DNA of 64,000 nt from Diplonema papillatum (Eukaryota; Euglenozoa; Diplonemea; Diplonemida; Diplonemidae): NCBI GenBank assembly GCA_030068145.1, contig JAPJBO010000200.1:227665-291664 (forward strand). The letters run 5' to 3'. A program made the translations under genes and the position numbers. The number at the start of each line of letters is the position of its first letter. Position 1 is the stretch's first letter. This document shows positions 46,726 to 58,003 of the stretch, piece by piece. The notes under the pieces are model-generated. The model did no database searches. It was not told where the DNA came from and saw only the letters and a program-made list of their open reading frames with translations.

Positions 46726-47901
46726 GGGAAAATTACAAACATGCCCCCATAGTTTGGCCGACTTTTCAAGTTTGCCCCTGGAAGTTCTTACTTTTTACAA
46801 GCCTGCCCCTGAAGTTTCCCCTTTTTACAAACATACCCGCAATGTTTCCATCTCTTACAAACACATGCCCATGAAGTTTTCATTTCTTGCAAGGTCCGGA
46901 CATGTTCCTGCGGACGCTTCCAGCAACAAGGGTTTCCTTGCGTGCAAGCTGTCGCAGTCAGCAAGAATGAAAAGACCCCGCCTCGTTTACCCATGCCGTT
47001 CATTTGAAGGAATCCATCCGTGACCGTTCAAGTGCCCGTGGTAGGTGGCCTTGAAACCCTTGAGTGCAAGTATATACTTCCTCCCGTGACGGTACCGCTG
47101 AGGAGCAAGAAAAAAAAGCAAAGGATGAAAATGCAATGGTGAGGTCCGTCCCCTTCGATGTCGTTGCACGTCTACAGGGCACAACAAACGAACATGCTCC
47201 GAGGTAATGAACAAACGACAAAAGGGCTCAAAGCGCGGCACGTCAAGTGACCCAGCGAGCAGCAAAGAAACGAAAGTGCACCAGATGTGGTGATTCGGGT
47301 TACAACGTTTTGACATGCAAGAAACAGGATGATTAATAGCGGTTCAGTGACTGTCGTTGTCCCTTATTCCTTATCCGTCCGCCCCAATCTCCTTTTTTTC
47401 TCGAGTGGGACAAGTATGCGATATTTCCCCCCGAATGGCATATTTTCGCAAACGGATCTTCGGTTTGAATCGTCGGCTGCACTAAGCACCTGCACTGAAC
47501 GACCATCGCACACACATATCAGGTATCTACATGACGCTTGATATAGCATAGCTCCCGATCAGCTGACATCCGCTGTCCTGCAATGGGCCCTTCTATCGGG
47601 TGTGAAGGGGGTTACCCCGCGTTCCTCTCGATGCTTTCTCCCAGGCCGGGACGCACCTCTTACTTTTTACAAGTCTGCCCCATATATTTACTACTTTTTA
47701 CAAGGTTGCCCACTATATTTACTAATTCTTACAAACATGCCCCTTGATATTTCATAGTTCTTACTAACATGCCTGGAGTTTCAGTTTTTTACAAACATGC
47801 CCACGAGGTTTCCACTTCTTCCGAGCGAAATAGAAAGAGCAACTTCCCGGGGCAAAATTGAAAAGTCGGCCAAACTATGGGGGCATGTTTGTAATTTTCC
47901 C
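46726..47901 (+). mobile_element. Mutator-like element (MULE), non-autonomous, 1,176 bp
   Basis: The terminal inverted repeats are 46726-46778 and 47849-47901: 53 bp with one mismatch, beginning GGGAAAATTACAAACATGCC. They are flanked by a 9-bp target duplication (TAACTAAAA / TGACTAAAA), the size made by Mutator-superfamily transposases. Inside each end are degenerate tandem units built on TTTTTACAAACATGCCC. At 47277-47318 the + strand encodes a zinc-knuckle remnant, CTRCGDSGYNVLTC, followed by a stop. Its C-x2-C-x9-C spacing fits a transposase C-terminal knuckle whose His has become Tyr. The rest of the transposase is missing, so the element is a deletion derivative. Confidence 0.88.
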
Positions 47902-48772
47902 TGACTAAAATGTTGAGGCTGCCAGAAGTTTCGCTACCTTGCAGTGTTCAATACATTTCACTTCACACAGCTGACGCATACGCTTCGAGTACGAATAGTT
48001 CCATACGCAGAGGATTGCGTGTCGGTTTGGGTTATGCTTGCTGCCGTGTATACGTCCTGAAGCTGGTACGTACCAACCAACGAGCCACGTGCGAAAGAAG
48101 TACTCTTTTGCTGCAGCTTTGCCGTCCTTCAGTGCAAGCTTCAGTGTACCAGATTACCGGCGATATCGGTGAGCAAATAGAGACTGACCAGATGCTGTTG
48201 AAGGAACATTCGTATGTTCCGTAGCCTCTGGCACTTTCATCGTCTCTTCCTGACTCTAGAGCGTTCATTATACCTGATTAGAATTGTTTTCGGCAAGTCG
48301 GCCGCTCTCCTCTTTTTCCGTTCGTTTGTGAATGCTGAATGCAACAAACAAACTGTAGAATTCCTGACGAGCTCCGACAACAACGGCCCAGGTCGACCCT
48401 TTGCGTCAGCCATCTCACGATGTACCGCTCGACAGAAACGTGTTATTCTATTGGAGGTTTGGGGGTGTTCGGGTGATGCGAGCGGGCCGGTTTCTGGTGT
48501 TGGCAACTTAACACCGACACCGTTGCATACCTTGTGAAAGTACAGGGTTGTCCTGTGTTTGAGGTGAGAGAGCCTGCCTTGGTCCCCCTTGTTGGTAGCT
48601 AGCGTCCGGCAGGAGCACGCTTTCACAGCCGTATTCGAAAGGTGGACGAGAGGTACCGGTTCACTCTGCGAAAGTACAAAATCACTATTGCGACAAGAGT
48701 CCAAACAAACTGTGGGATTTGTGTCGAAGCTGCTCCTTGCAGGTGAAACGGGAAATATAAGCCGCTAGCAAC
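47902..48772. other. Intergenic region upstream of the acyl-CoA dehydrogenase gene
   Basis: No gene is supported; overlapping short frames on both strands lack domains. GCTGCTCCTTGCAG ends at 48742, 31 bases before the next ATG, and looks like a splice acceptor. Confidence 0.45.
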
Positions 48773-50282
48773 ATGATGAAACGCGCAGCACAGCGAACGC
48801 TCCAGCAGCAGGCAAGGAGCCTGTCGCTTTCTGGCATCGATTTCCTGCTCAATCCTACCGAGGAGCACCAGCAGTTCCGGGACATGATCGCAAAGTTCGC
48901 GAAGGACAAGGTGGACCCGCAGGCGAGGGAGGCTGATGTTAACGGCGACTTCAACGTGCCACTTTTCAAAGAACTCGGTCAGCTTGGGGCAATGGGCATC
49001 ACTGTTCCCGAAGAATATGGCGGTGTCGGCCTTGATGCCACGGCTGCCTGTATTATTCACCATGAGCTCTCTAAATACGACCCTGGATTTTGTCTTGCCT
49101 ACCTTGCACACTCCATGTATGGTTTCTGTGTTTTTTTTGTTTTCGTAGACTCTGCTGGAAACAAGCGAGAGTCGGCAATGACACGCGTCTATCCTTGAGA
49201 CGAGTCGGAACGTGCCAACCTGACCCCACAACAACACAGGCTTTTCGTCAACAACTTTTTCTATGCTGCGAATGACAAACAGAGGGAAAAGTACCTGGAG
49301 AAGACAATGAGCGGAGAGTTCATCGGCGCTATGGGCATGTCAGAACCCGGTGCAGGTACCGACGTACTTGCAATGACAAGTACTGCTACCAAGAAAGGGG
49401 ACTACTACATCCTGAACGGTGGCAAAACTTGGATTACAAATGGAACACATGCCGATGTGTACATCGTGTACGCGAAGGTGGACGGCAAAGTAACAGCCTT
49501 TGTCATTGAACGTGGATGGGAAGGCTTCTCGAACGGCCCGAAGATTGACAAGGCCGGAATGCGTGCTTCGACAATGTGTCAACTGTATTTCGACAACGTC
49601 AAAGTACCCGAAGAGAACGTACTAGGTGAGATCGGGGGCGGTGTGAAGTGCATGATGCGTAATTTGGAAATAGAGCGGCTTACTCTGGCAGCCATGTCTG
49701 TCGGTATTGCCGAAAGATGTGTTGAAGTGATGTTCAACTATGCTCAGGAACGCAAGGCATTCGGCCAACCGATTGCTGAATTTGGTCAGATTCAGAAATA
49801 CATTTCAGAAGCATTCGCTCAAACGGAAGCGGCGAAGTGTTTGACATACGCTGTGGCACGTACTGTTGGGCCTGACAGCCGCTCTCGCATCGGCACCGAT
49901 GCGGCAAAACTCTTTGCAACACCAGTCGGAAAGGAGGTCGCCGATGCTGCGATTCAGGTCCTGGGCGGAATGGGTTATACTCGAGACATGCCCGTTGAAA
50001 GACTCTGGCGCGATGCAAAGCTGCTCGAGGTACATTTCTTTTCAGACCAACCGTAGCGTATTGAGCCGAGGACAACAAAGGCCCGTGTCCACTAGCGCAC
50101 GCCGGCAATTTGGAGCAGGCGCCAAATAAAAGCTTGCTAGTTGTTCTCCACCCTGTCAAGCATCGCGGCTGATTGCATGTAATGTGGAGAAAGGGCCAAT
50201 TACCCCACACCAACAGATCGGCGGCGGGACTCTCGAATCTCACCACAAGAACATCATGAAGGATCTGATTAAGATGGCATGA
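48773..50282 (+). CDS. IVD: Isovaleryl-CoA dehydrogenase-type acyl-CoA dehydrogenase (three exons)
   Basis: Exons are 48773-49116, 49240-50029 and 50217-50282, joined in frame to 399 residues. The introns have donors GTATGG and GTACAT and acceptors AACACAG and CCAACAG. The enzyme oxidises short branched acyl-CoA (isovaleryl-CoA in leucine breakdown) in mitochondria with FAD and passes electrons to ETF. The first 20 residues are Arg/Gln/Leu-rich without acids, as in a mitochondrial leader. Family motifs include VPEEYGGVGLDA, MGMSEPGAGTDVLAM (FAD/substrate loop), WITNGTHADVYIV and ERKAFGQPIAEF. Glu260 in LEIERL sits where IVD keeps its catalytic base, and the C-terminal exon reads IGGGTLES, with Gly where medium-chain enzymes have the catalytic Glu. 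Both features favour the IVD subgroup. Neighbouring genes are unrelated. Confidence 0.88.
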
Positions 50283-50958
50283 TTGAGACAAACACTCGGT
50301 ATCTAGCTCAATGATACAGAAATGTGCTCCAGCACGAATACGTCGGCGGACTGCACAAGAGGTGCACAAAGGAAGTCACAAGAAGATCCTGAAAAAATGA
50401 ACCACAAAACGTTATTCCGACTCCCGATGCAACACGCTGTGGGTAAATTCTCTTCCTCTTTGAAAACGAAGCCTTGCAACATTGCCCTTCCTGACCAGGA
50501 CACGTGCATTTTTCAACCACTTTCCTCGCAAATTTGTTTCGTAGCTAACAAACGACATCGTAACTCTGCGTCAAATATATTGGCAGAAGGAGTCTCCTCC
50601 TGTGCCCGCACTGATTAAGCAAAGGCCGTTTTGACATCTAAAAACTGCGGTGGCAGCCACCAGAAATCCGTTCTTCGCAACCACAACACATCCCTACACT
50701 GACTGATGTGTTCCGTTTGCCCCAGCGTTGATCATCTTCTGTTCAGACCGAACCCTTGCTTGCCACTTCCTGCTCCGTGCGGAAAGCTCTTTACCAAGAC
50801 GAGGAGGTAGCGACACGTAGCAGAACCAGACGTCACAAGGGCGTGGAAAAGCCTCACATTAAGCTGGCGCTCCGCTATTCTTACGAAAGGGGTGGAGGAC
50901 CTGCCGACTGATGTACGACCGAATGGGCTGAACTTTCACCAGGGAGGAAAGTACCAGA
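50283..50958. other. Intergenic region
   Basis: I see no gene. The last 60 bases before the next ATG are purine-rich. Confidence 0.5.
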
Positions 50959-52827
50959 ATGAGCAAACAAAGTAGAGATTTCTCTTCGTCAAGCCCATCA
51001 ACTGTGACCACACAAGCTTATCGAATGCAGGAGGTCGTTTCCCTGAAAGCACTTGTGGTTGATTGCCCCCCCATCTGCTCAACAATGGGGCATTCAGAAG
51101 ACGTTTTCGTCGACAATGATCGAGTTTCGAGTAAACTGAAGTGTTCTATATGTCTTCTCGTCGTTGAAGACGCGATGTTCCACGTTGTGTGCCAGAATGG
51201 TTTTTGCAAGGAATGCATTGGCAAGGTGAGCGCTTGCCCTATTTGCAGAAGGGGCCTGAAAGACGGACTTGTGCCGGACATCACGCGCCGAGAGCTTGTG
51301 CTGGAGCTTGCTGTGCGTTGCCCGAACAATGTTTCTTTCCGGTGTCCTTGGACAGGAACATTAGATAGTCTCGGTCGACACGTTGAAGCATGCAACGAGA
51401 GCTGGAAAGAAGAGCAATGCTCGGACTGTGGTGAGACCTTTCATGCAAAGGATCGCCAGAGGCACGAAGAGAGCTGTCGTAACAGGCAGGCCTGCTGCAA
51501 ACTCTGCAAAAAGCGCGTTTCCTTCACAGACCTTCTTGCACACATTGCCGTTTGCCCGAAATTGGAAGTGCAGTGCCCCAATGAAGGTTGTTCTGTGTCA
51601 GTTGCACACAGTCTATTATCGGCACATCTACAAAACTGCACGTTTGCAATGGTGCCATGCCCCCATTTTGTCTACGGCTGCACGGAGCGCATGGTCAGGC
51701 GACGTGTGCGTGAACATCAGCTGTCGTGTCGGTTCGTCTCGAAAAATCCACTGTTTCAGCGCTGTAAGTCATTGGAAACTACGGTTCTGGAGCTGAAGGG
51801 AAAATTGTTGCAGTCATCCAGCAATTTGGAGACGCTCACCGACTTTGGAGACACATTCGAGGCGTTAAACATGACGTTGGCCGGCGTTGAAGTACAACCG
51901 GATTCGTATGCAGACGGCATGACACAATCTCCGACCGAAAGCCGGTCAGAGTCTTTGGAGACAGGTGTTCCTGAGGCGATACCAAGCAGGCACGTTGGAG
52001 AAGCGGTGTCAAGAGTATCCCAACCTGAGACAGGTGCAAGCAGCGCAGTCCGGCATTCACCAGTGGGGAATGGACAGGTAGGCGAAGAGCCCCGTATGCT
52101 GCAACCAACCCAAGTTCCGGTTGCCAATAGAGTGTCAGGACCTTTCACAAACAATACCCCGGCACGCACTCCGCTTCAGCCACCACAGTTTGTGGGACAC
52201 CCCGGACAAACACCTGCCCCTCCACGCGTGCGTGACTTAATTGCACAGTTTGGAGGTCACGACAACAGCTCACCGTTCGCGCGAGCGTTCTCCGCTCCTC
52301 AGTATCCTGAACCATTGGATCCTTTCCTGCCACGTTTCCCGGGCCAACCTCAACAACACCACCAATACTCTTCGCCGGGCGCTGCGCAACACGTTTGGAG
52401 GATACCACACTTTGCGTCGAGGTCAGAACGATACATCGAATCCAAGCCGTTCGTAGATTCTGCAGGAGACGTGTGGACGTGCCGTTTGTATCCTCTGGGT
52501 GACGGCAATACTCACGGGTTCGTTACTTTCGGCGCCTACAAGTCAACGGACACGTTAGCCAAGTACACCGTCGAGCTTGTGAACAACAGCCCGACACTGA
52601 GCATGGTGCGCTCTATTGCGCCGACTAACACAAGGTGGCGCACGGCAGGCTGGGGGTGGCGAAGGCTTGTCAGCCGGAATCGCTTAGTCAAACAAGGCTT
52701 TCTGGACTGCCGGGGGACGCTAACAATCCTCGTTACTGTCAAATCGAATTTAAGTGATGCAAACTTAATGTCACCATCACCTTCTGCACCAGCCGGCCCT
52801 GCCATGAGGTCAGAGAGTTTGATCTGA
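50959..52827 (+). CDS. TRAF-like protein: RING, TRAF zinc fingers, MATH domain
   Basis: An intronless gene for 622 residues from the ATG of MSKQSRDFSS. It should be a ubiquitin-ligase-type signalling adaptor. The RING lies at 62-96 (C62-x2-C65-x12-C78, N80, C83-x2-C86-x6-C93-x2-C96); position 80 is Asn (CQNGFC) where C3HC4 RINGs carry His. TRAF-type zinc fingers follow to about residue 258 (CSDCGETF....H....C; CKLCKKRV....H...C; CPNEGC....H...C; CPHFVYGC....H...C). A short coiled coil covers 268-300. Residues 310-485 are disordered and Pro/Gln-rich. Residues 490-597 form a MATH/TRAF-C beta-sandwich (YIESKPFVDSAGDVWTCRLY, then WGWRRLVSRNRL and DCRGTLTILVTV). This is the full animal TRAF order in what appears to be a protist. 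Receptor and targets are unknown. Confidence 0.88.
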   Translation: MSKQSRDFSSSSPSTVTTQAYRMQEVVSLKALVVDCPPICSTMGHSEDVFVDNDRVSSKLKCSICLLVVEDAMFHVVCQNGFCKECIGKVSACPICRRGLKDGLVPDITRRELVLELAVRCPNNVSFRCPWTGTLDSLGRHVEACNESWKEEQCSDCGETFHAKDRQRHEESCRNRQACCKLCKKRVSFTDLLAHIAVCPKLEVQCPNEGCSVSVAHSLLSAHLQNCTFAMVPCPHFVYGCTERMVRRRVREHQLSCRFVSKNPLFQRCKSLETTVLELKGKLLQSSSNLETLTDFGDTFEALNMTLAGVEVQPDSYADGMTQSPTESRSESLETGVPEAIPSRHVGEAVSRVSQPETGASSAVRHSPVGNGQVGEEPRMLQPTQVPVANRVSGPFTNNTPARTPLQPPQFVGHPGQTPAPPRVRDLIAQFGGHDNSSPFARAFSAPQYPEPLDPFLPRFPGQPQQHHQYSSPGAAQHVWRIPHFASRSERYIESKPFVDSAGDVWTCRLYPLGDGNTHGFVTFGAYKSTDTLAKYTVELVNNSPTLSMVRSIAPTNTRWRTAGWGWRRLVSRNRLVKQGFLDCRGTLTILVTVKSNLSDANLMSPSPSAPAGPAMRSESLI

Positions 52828-54481
52828 CTTGCGCCGAATTACGGCAACATCTTCTTCGTTCTAAAAACCGTATCGAGGTTCTGCTCGACAAAGATCACCG
52901 ATTCCAGTGCGCAGGTTGGGGGTGTCGCCCAAGGTGACGGGCGAGTGCAGAAGTGGCCGACACGTATCTCCAGCCGGCTTCCGACTCGTATGCCGTGCTG
53001 TTCGTGCCCTCGTCGTTGTTTTGTTCCCGGCGCATCCCGGGGTTGCCTGTTCTTTGTCGATCGGTTCGAACAGGTCCTTCCCAGGTTGCCGTGGGTGACG
53101 CAGCCGGATGCAGGGAATCTTTACTTAAACATTCCCTTCAACTGGCTGCCGACATGATGGCGAAGGCGCCCTTTTATGAAGAATGCCAGCTTGTGCCGTC
53201 ATTTGCCCTTCAACAATATGCGTACTGCCTTTGTCAGAAAAATACAAGAGGCGAGTGTGGCACGTGCCCACAGCAGACGTCTAAAGCGAGACACGCCGCG
53301 CGTATTGTGTAAAATAAAAGGACACAGCCGTTTGGGTTTGCAAGCAGCTGGTTCGGGTTCATTTACCTTTTGTTCTCTCCTCTCTATTTCTTCCTCTCAG
53401 TTTACCACACGAAGTGCATTGAGTATTTTAAAAGAACCACCGAACATGACTCCCAGCACGAACAAATCGAAAAGCTGTGCCATACAGCTGCCGTAATAAA
53501 GAGAACCTAGTCGTCTGGGCCGGCGAGAATACTTACTGAATGCTCTGTCGTGTGGCCAGCCTTCGTCAAACTTTCTGACGTTTACCAAACAACGTCTGCT
53601 GAGAATTGAATTGTCAGTACTGCCGTTCGCTTTGACACACGCCAGAGGCTTTTCACGGTACTAAGGCGGTTGTCAGAAAAGCCCGAAGGTCGTAAGCCGC
53701 GAACAAGCATTTTTTGGCGAGTTCAATAGAAACGGGTTTTCACATTGGTGCATTCATGTTAGCTGCTAGTTAGCTGCTATCTCAAGTGCCTAGGAAGCAA
53801 GCATGAAACTTGCTGCTGTTCCTGCTAGTAGCCTCTCGGCGTGCAACTTGCTGTCGAAGCCCAGCTAGGAAAACCACCCCTGCCATTGGTGTCTATGGCA
53901 GCGAGATAGACCTGCAGAACAGCTCCTCGCTCTCTTTCAGTTTCGCTTTCTTTTTTCCCATTCGACGAAGCAATCCGTGCAAAGGGAAAGAAGGGAATCG
54001 AGAAAGGGCTTTAGAGAGTGCTCCCCTGGACCCGCACACCTTGCGGATAGCACACCTTGCGGATAGCACACCGAAGGCTTTTTACAAGAAACCGAACTAT
54101 GTTACTCCCCTTCGCGTTTGAGTTCTCCGAGGCCGCGCTGAGGTCGGCCGTATATTGTCCGCCACGCTCACGATATGTTCAATGTCTTTACGAGCCGTAA
54201 TGCAAATGGACTCTTGGTGTTCACGGAACTGCTTGGACGAAGTCAAGCGAAGCATAGACGGGAAAGGGAATCAGGAGGTGTGACTGACTCTCTGGTCCTG
54301 TTGGTACTGCTAGTTTCCAATGCATCGCTCACTACATATAGCATACCGATACACAAAACTGTACTTGCAATCGTTTTAGAGAGCGTTCGGGTCTTTCTCT
54401 CGCAGAGACAAGATACTAGTCGGATTGCCTTCGATCACAAAAAATAGGTACGAGAGAACAAAGGAAACAAAGGCAAAGAGC
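52828..54481. other. Intergenic region
   Basis: No firm gene. An open frame at 52953-53312 lacks an ATG near its start and has no domain; its end carries AATAAAAG (53313), a plausible polyadenylation signal for the TRAF-like transcript. A 16-bp direct repeat (CACACCTTGCGGATAG x2) lies at about 54036-54067. A pyrimidine tract ending CTCTCGCAG (54405) precedes the next gene. Confidence 0.45.
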
Positions 54482-57400
54482 ATGGCGGGCCCACCTGGAG
54501 GGCCTCCGCCGCTTCCCGGGGTTGGCTTCGATATGGGTCAGGGTTACATGCCGCAGAACGCGTATCCCCCAATGGGCGGCATGCCAGGAATGATGGGAGG
54601 AATGCCCGGGATGCCGATGTCTCCTTTTGACCCAGCAATGATGGGCGGGATGATGAACATGTCTGGCATGCCACCCATGCCTGGGATGCCGGGAATGCCC
54701 TTTGGTGCCTCGCCTTTCATGCCGCCCGGAATGATGCCGCCTCCCTTTTATGCAGGGTTTATGCCGCCAATGCCATCGGCGCCAAGTCCGCAGATGCAGT
54801 CGGTACAACCAGCCAAACCTATCAAGCCTACCATGCCACCTGTGCAAAAGAGCATCGGAACAAACAACGACACTGACACCCCAGCTACAGCAGCTGATGA
54901 AGCAAAGGCATCCCGCTCACCTCCTCCCACACCGCAGGCAGAACAACCTGCAGCACCCACTTCTACAGCCAGGCAAGCTAAATCTGGAAAGCGTCTGGTA
55001 CTCGTCCATGCCTCAATTCCCGCCACCATCGATGTCCACGCATTTTTGGAAACCTTCAAGAAGATTGCGGCGGCATGTGGCCCATTGGACTTTGTAGAAG
55101 TTGACAAAGAATCCGAGGCACCTCATGATTCGTCGCGATTACGCATAGGATATGACGGAGCTCAAGGCGCTCATTTTCTAGCAAAGTATGCATGATCATC
55201 CGCAGGCAAGTCCATGTGGCAAGTTTACTTACTTTGGCTGATGTGTTTTGCGGTGCTCGTCCCCTTCTCAAATGACCTCGGCCCCCGCTGCCTCTTGATG
55301 CACACAAACTTCACAAATACTCTGCAGGTGCCGAAACGTTTTGACTCTTTCAGCCCCGCTCGACGTTCCGATTGCGAAGGTGAAGAACTACACATTGCAG
55401 ACTGCCGTCTCAGTAGACGACACAGCGTTTATTACAGGCGAGATGCGCCGCAGGGTCTGTGCCTCTTTGCCCATTGACGTTATTGTACCTGTTGTACGTA
55501 CCACAAATTGCGTCTTTCAGTTTATCTAACCACCTGGTGGTGGGGGATGGCCGGGCATGGCTGAGCTGGCTCGCAAGAACTCCAGTGTCCGCCCAGGTGG
55601 CCTTGTCCGCCCTTCCTTAGCAGCCTCCCAGTCAGGGTCCATCGGCCGTCGGCTGCTCCGTGCGGCCGTGCGCGTGCTGCTGATCATGTGTAACGGCATT
55701 GGAGGAGAATTTCCGATACCAAATGCTCTGTTTTACTCTGGGCCGGGGGTATCATCAAAGGAAGCAGCTAGTGGAGCTCATTGTATCAGGTCGGTCGCTG
55801 GGTAGGTAATCTCGATAAGCATGCTCTAAAGTCACCCACCCATCAGCTGCACCAGCAAGCTGTCGCCGGCATCCCTCAATAAAAGAAGTGTGAAGGTCCA
55901 GCTCTTTCGGTAGATGCACACCGTTCAGCAACAGCATGCCAGTAATGGTGGGGCTGTCAGCCGTCCAGCCGGATCGGGGCTGTCAGCCGTCCAGCCGGAT
56001 CATATGAAGTGGCCAGAGAGGATTTTCTCGTTTCAAGAAGTTCTCAACAAGAGTGTTACTGTCCAACGATGGAAAGTGCGAAAAAGGGGTTCGGTCTATT
56101 GGATCGGAGTAGGCGTTCATGACCTATCTTCTGTCATTGTTTGCTGCACGAAAATTCCGATTGCTCAAAGAAACCCCGACACACAATAACTCTCAGGAGC
56201 TTCCTTCATTGGGAGGTAACAAGACAGTAGCCGAGGCCTTGGGCAAGAAGATCGAAGATGAGGTCTCGGAAATCTGGAAAGGTTGGAAGAAAGAGAACTG
56301 CATTGCTGATGCGGAAAGTGAAGGTATACCTCCTCTTGTTCTTTTGCCGTTTGACCACATGAGGACATAGGACATGAGGACATGAGTATTCTGATTCGCA
56401 AGGTCGATTGGCTTTCGAAAAATACTCGAAGCCAGTTCCTGAAGTAGACCTTTGAACTCACACAGCCGAACGCAAGCGCCAGCAGCGTTTGAAAGCTCGA
56501 CAAGATCGCGATCGAGAAAGAGAAGCTGAACGTGAGAAGCGCTACCGACGGTATCGGCCCGATGATGAGACAAACGCTGCTGTATCCGCCAAGCCTACAG
56601 CCTCTGACGATGCTGACAAGACAGCAGAGGTAGATAAAGCACGTGAAGAATGGGCAGCTTCACTCGGAAAGAAAGTGCAGAAAGCACGCGAACCATCTGT
56701 GGTTTCTATATCGCCGCCACGGGAGGACGAAGTCGAAAATGAAAAGGAAAAGGGTCGTGAAAGAAAAGACGAAAGACGAGAAACGAAAAGCTCTGTGGAG
56801 CGTCGGCATAGCCGTGGGAGAAGAAGCGACAGTAACAGGCGCGACGAACAAGGTGCAAGCGGCGAGAGAAAGAGGGACAGAGGCAGCAGCAGACGGAACG
56901 AGGATAGTCTTAGTAGAGAGAGAAGGAGAAATAGAGACTGCGGCAGACGTAACGAGGATAGTCTCAGTAGAGAGAAAAGGAGAGATAGAGACAGCGGCAG
57001 ACGCAACGACGATAGTCTTAGCAGAGAGAGAAGACGCGAGGGCGACCGACGAGACCGTAGAGACCGAAGAGATAAACATGAGCCATTGCGGAGTCGAGAC
57101 GACAGATACAGCAGACACCGAGACCGGAGAGACAGGAGGGACCGTAGAGAAAGGGAATATGATGACTACGGTGACTACAGGCGGAGAAGACGGTCGCATG
57201 ATAGTGGTGATAGACCCGGACGAGAAAATAAAGCTGACGAAAGGGACAAATCGTCTTATCACACGAAGAAGCGACAGGCGGACATCCATCGTAACCGGCG
57301 TGGTGATGAGAGTGATACCCACCGCCGGAGGCACGAGATGCCATCAGAAGGTACCCCCCCGCGTCGCAACGACCGCTCAGATGAAGACGACGAGCACCGA

Positions 57401-58003
57401 AAGACTGATAGACACCGCCGAAGGCGGGTTGATGACATGTCAGATGATGAACAACGGGAGCGCAGCGAACAACGCCGGCGCCGAAGACGAGGCTCGGAAG
57501 ATGTCAATGACACTGAAAGCAAACGTGCGAACAATTTGGGAAAAGAAGACCCCTCCCGCAAAGGAGTACAATCCGAACGGCGTCGTCGGCGTCGTGAACG
57601 CACACCTTCAGAGCCGAACGGCTTGAATAAGGAAACCGAGGAAGAGCAGGAGCAAAAGCCAAGCGAAAGGCGCCGCCGAATGCGAGAAGCAGCGCCGGAC
57701 GTTCGCGGTGACGAGCAGAATGAGAGGAATCCGGGACCAACAAATAGTGAGACTGGCAGACCGGACAAGCGCCAACGACAGGAGAGTGATGACGAGGATA
57801 AATCTCAAGATGGGTACCAGACAAAACGTAGAAAACCAGAGGAAGCACCCGAAGAAACCTGCAAGTCCCCCGTTTTGCGTTCTTGCTCATCAGCATCACT
57901 TACACTGGAGCAAAAAATGAGCGGCACAGACGTTGTAGACAATGTTGACAAGAAAACGAAGCTTGTAGTTGAGATACCGAATCCATTGGATATCGAGCTC
58001 TAG
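54482..58003 (+). CDS. RRM-like, Arg/Glu/Asp-rich splicing-type protein (RBM25-like, four exons)
   Basis: The proposed exons are 54482-55185, 55328-55493, 56197-56323 and 56466-58003, all in phase, giving about 844 residues. Donors are GTATGC, GTACGT (less sure) and GTATAC; acceptors are CTCTGCAG, AACTCTCAG and CTCACACAG. Residues 1-110 are Pro/Gly/Met-rich (MAGPPGGPPPLPGVGF). Residues 170-290 resemble a diverged RRM (KRLVLVHASIP as strand 1, then RLRIGYDGAQGAHFLAK). After a helical linker (KIEDEVSEIWKGWKK), residues 335-800 are extremely rich in Arg, Glu and Asp with RD, RE and SR repeats. The Pro-rich/RRM/RE-RD order resembles RBM25-type spliceosome-associated proteins, but I see no C-terminal PWI domain. 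A nuclear role in pre-mRNA splicing is likely. The exon 2 end and the 703-nt intron 2 are the weakest parts. Confidence 0.65.
55494..56196. other. Long intron 2 of the RRM/RE-rich gene, with antisense coding-like fragment
   Basis: The intron is 703 nt, against 142 nt for the other two in this gene. On its - strand, 55949-55755 is open and reads like protein (GVHLPKELDLHTSFIEGCRR), suggesting a transposon fragment. It also holds a perfect 26-bp tandem duplication at 55950-56001. Confidence 0.4.
55950..56001. repeat. Perfect 26-bp tandem duplication
   Basis: Two identical copies of a unit beginning GGGGCTGTCAGCCGTCCAGC at 55950 and 55976. Confidence 0.95.

Noticed and set aside
52953..53312. 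119-codon ORF downstream of the TRAF-like gene
   Set aside because: No ATG near the start, no recognisable domain; more likely 3' untranslated sequence.
56542..57768. Long antisense frames opposite the RE/RD region
   Set aside because: They are Leu/Ser or Ser/Val-rich complements of the Arg/Glu/Asp-rich repeats.
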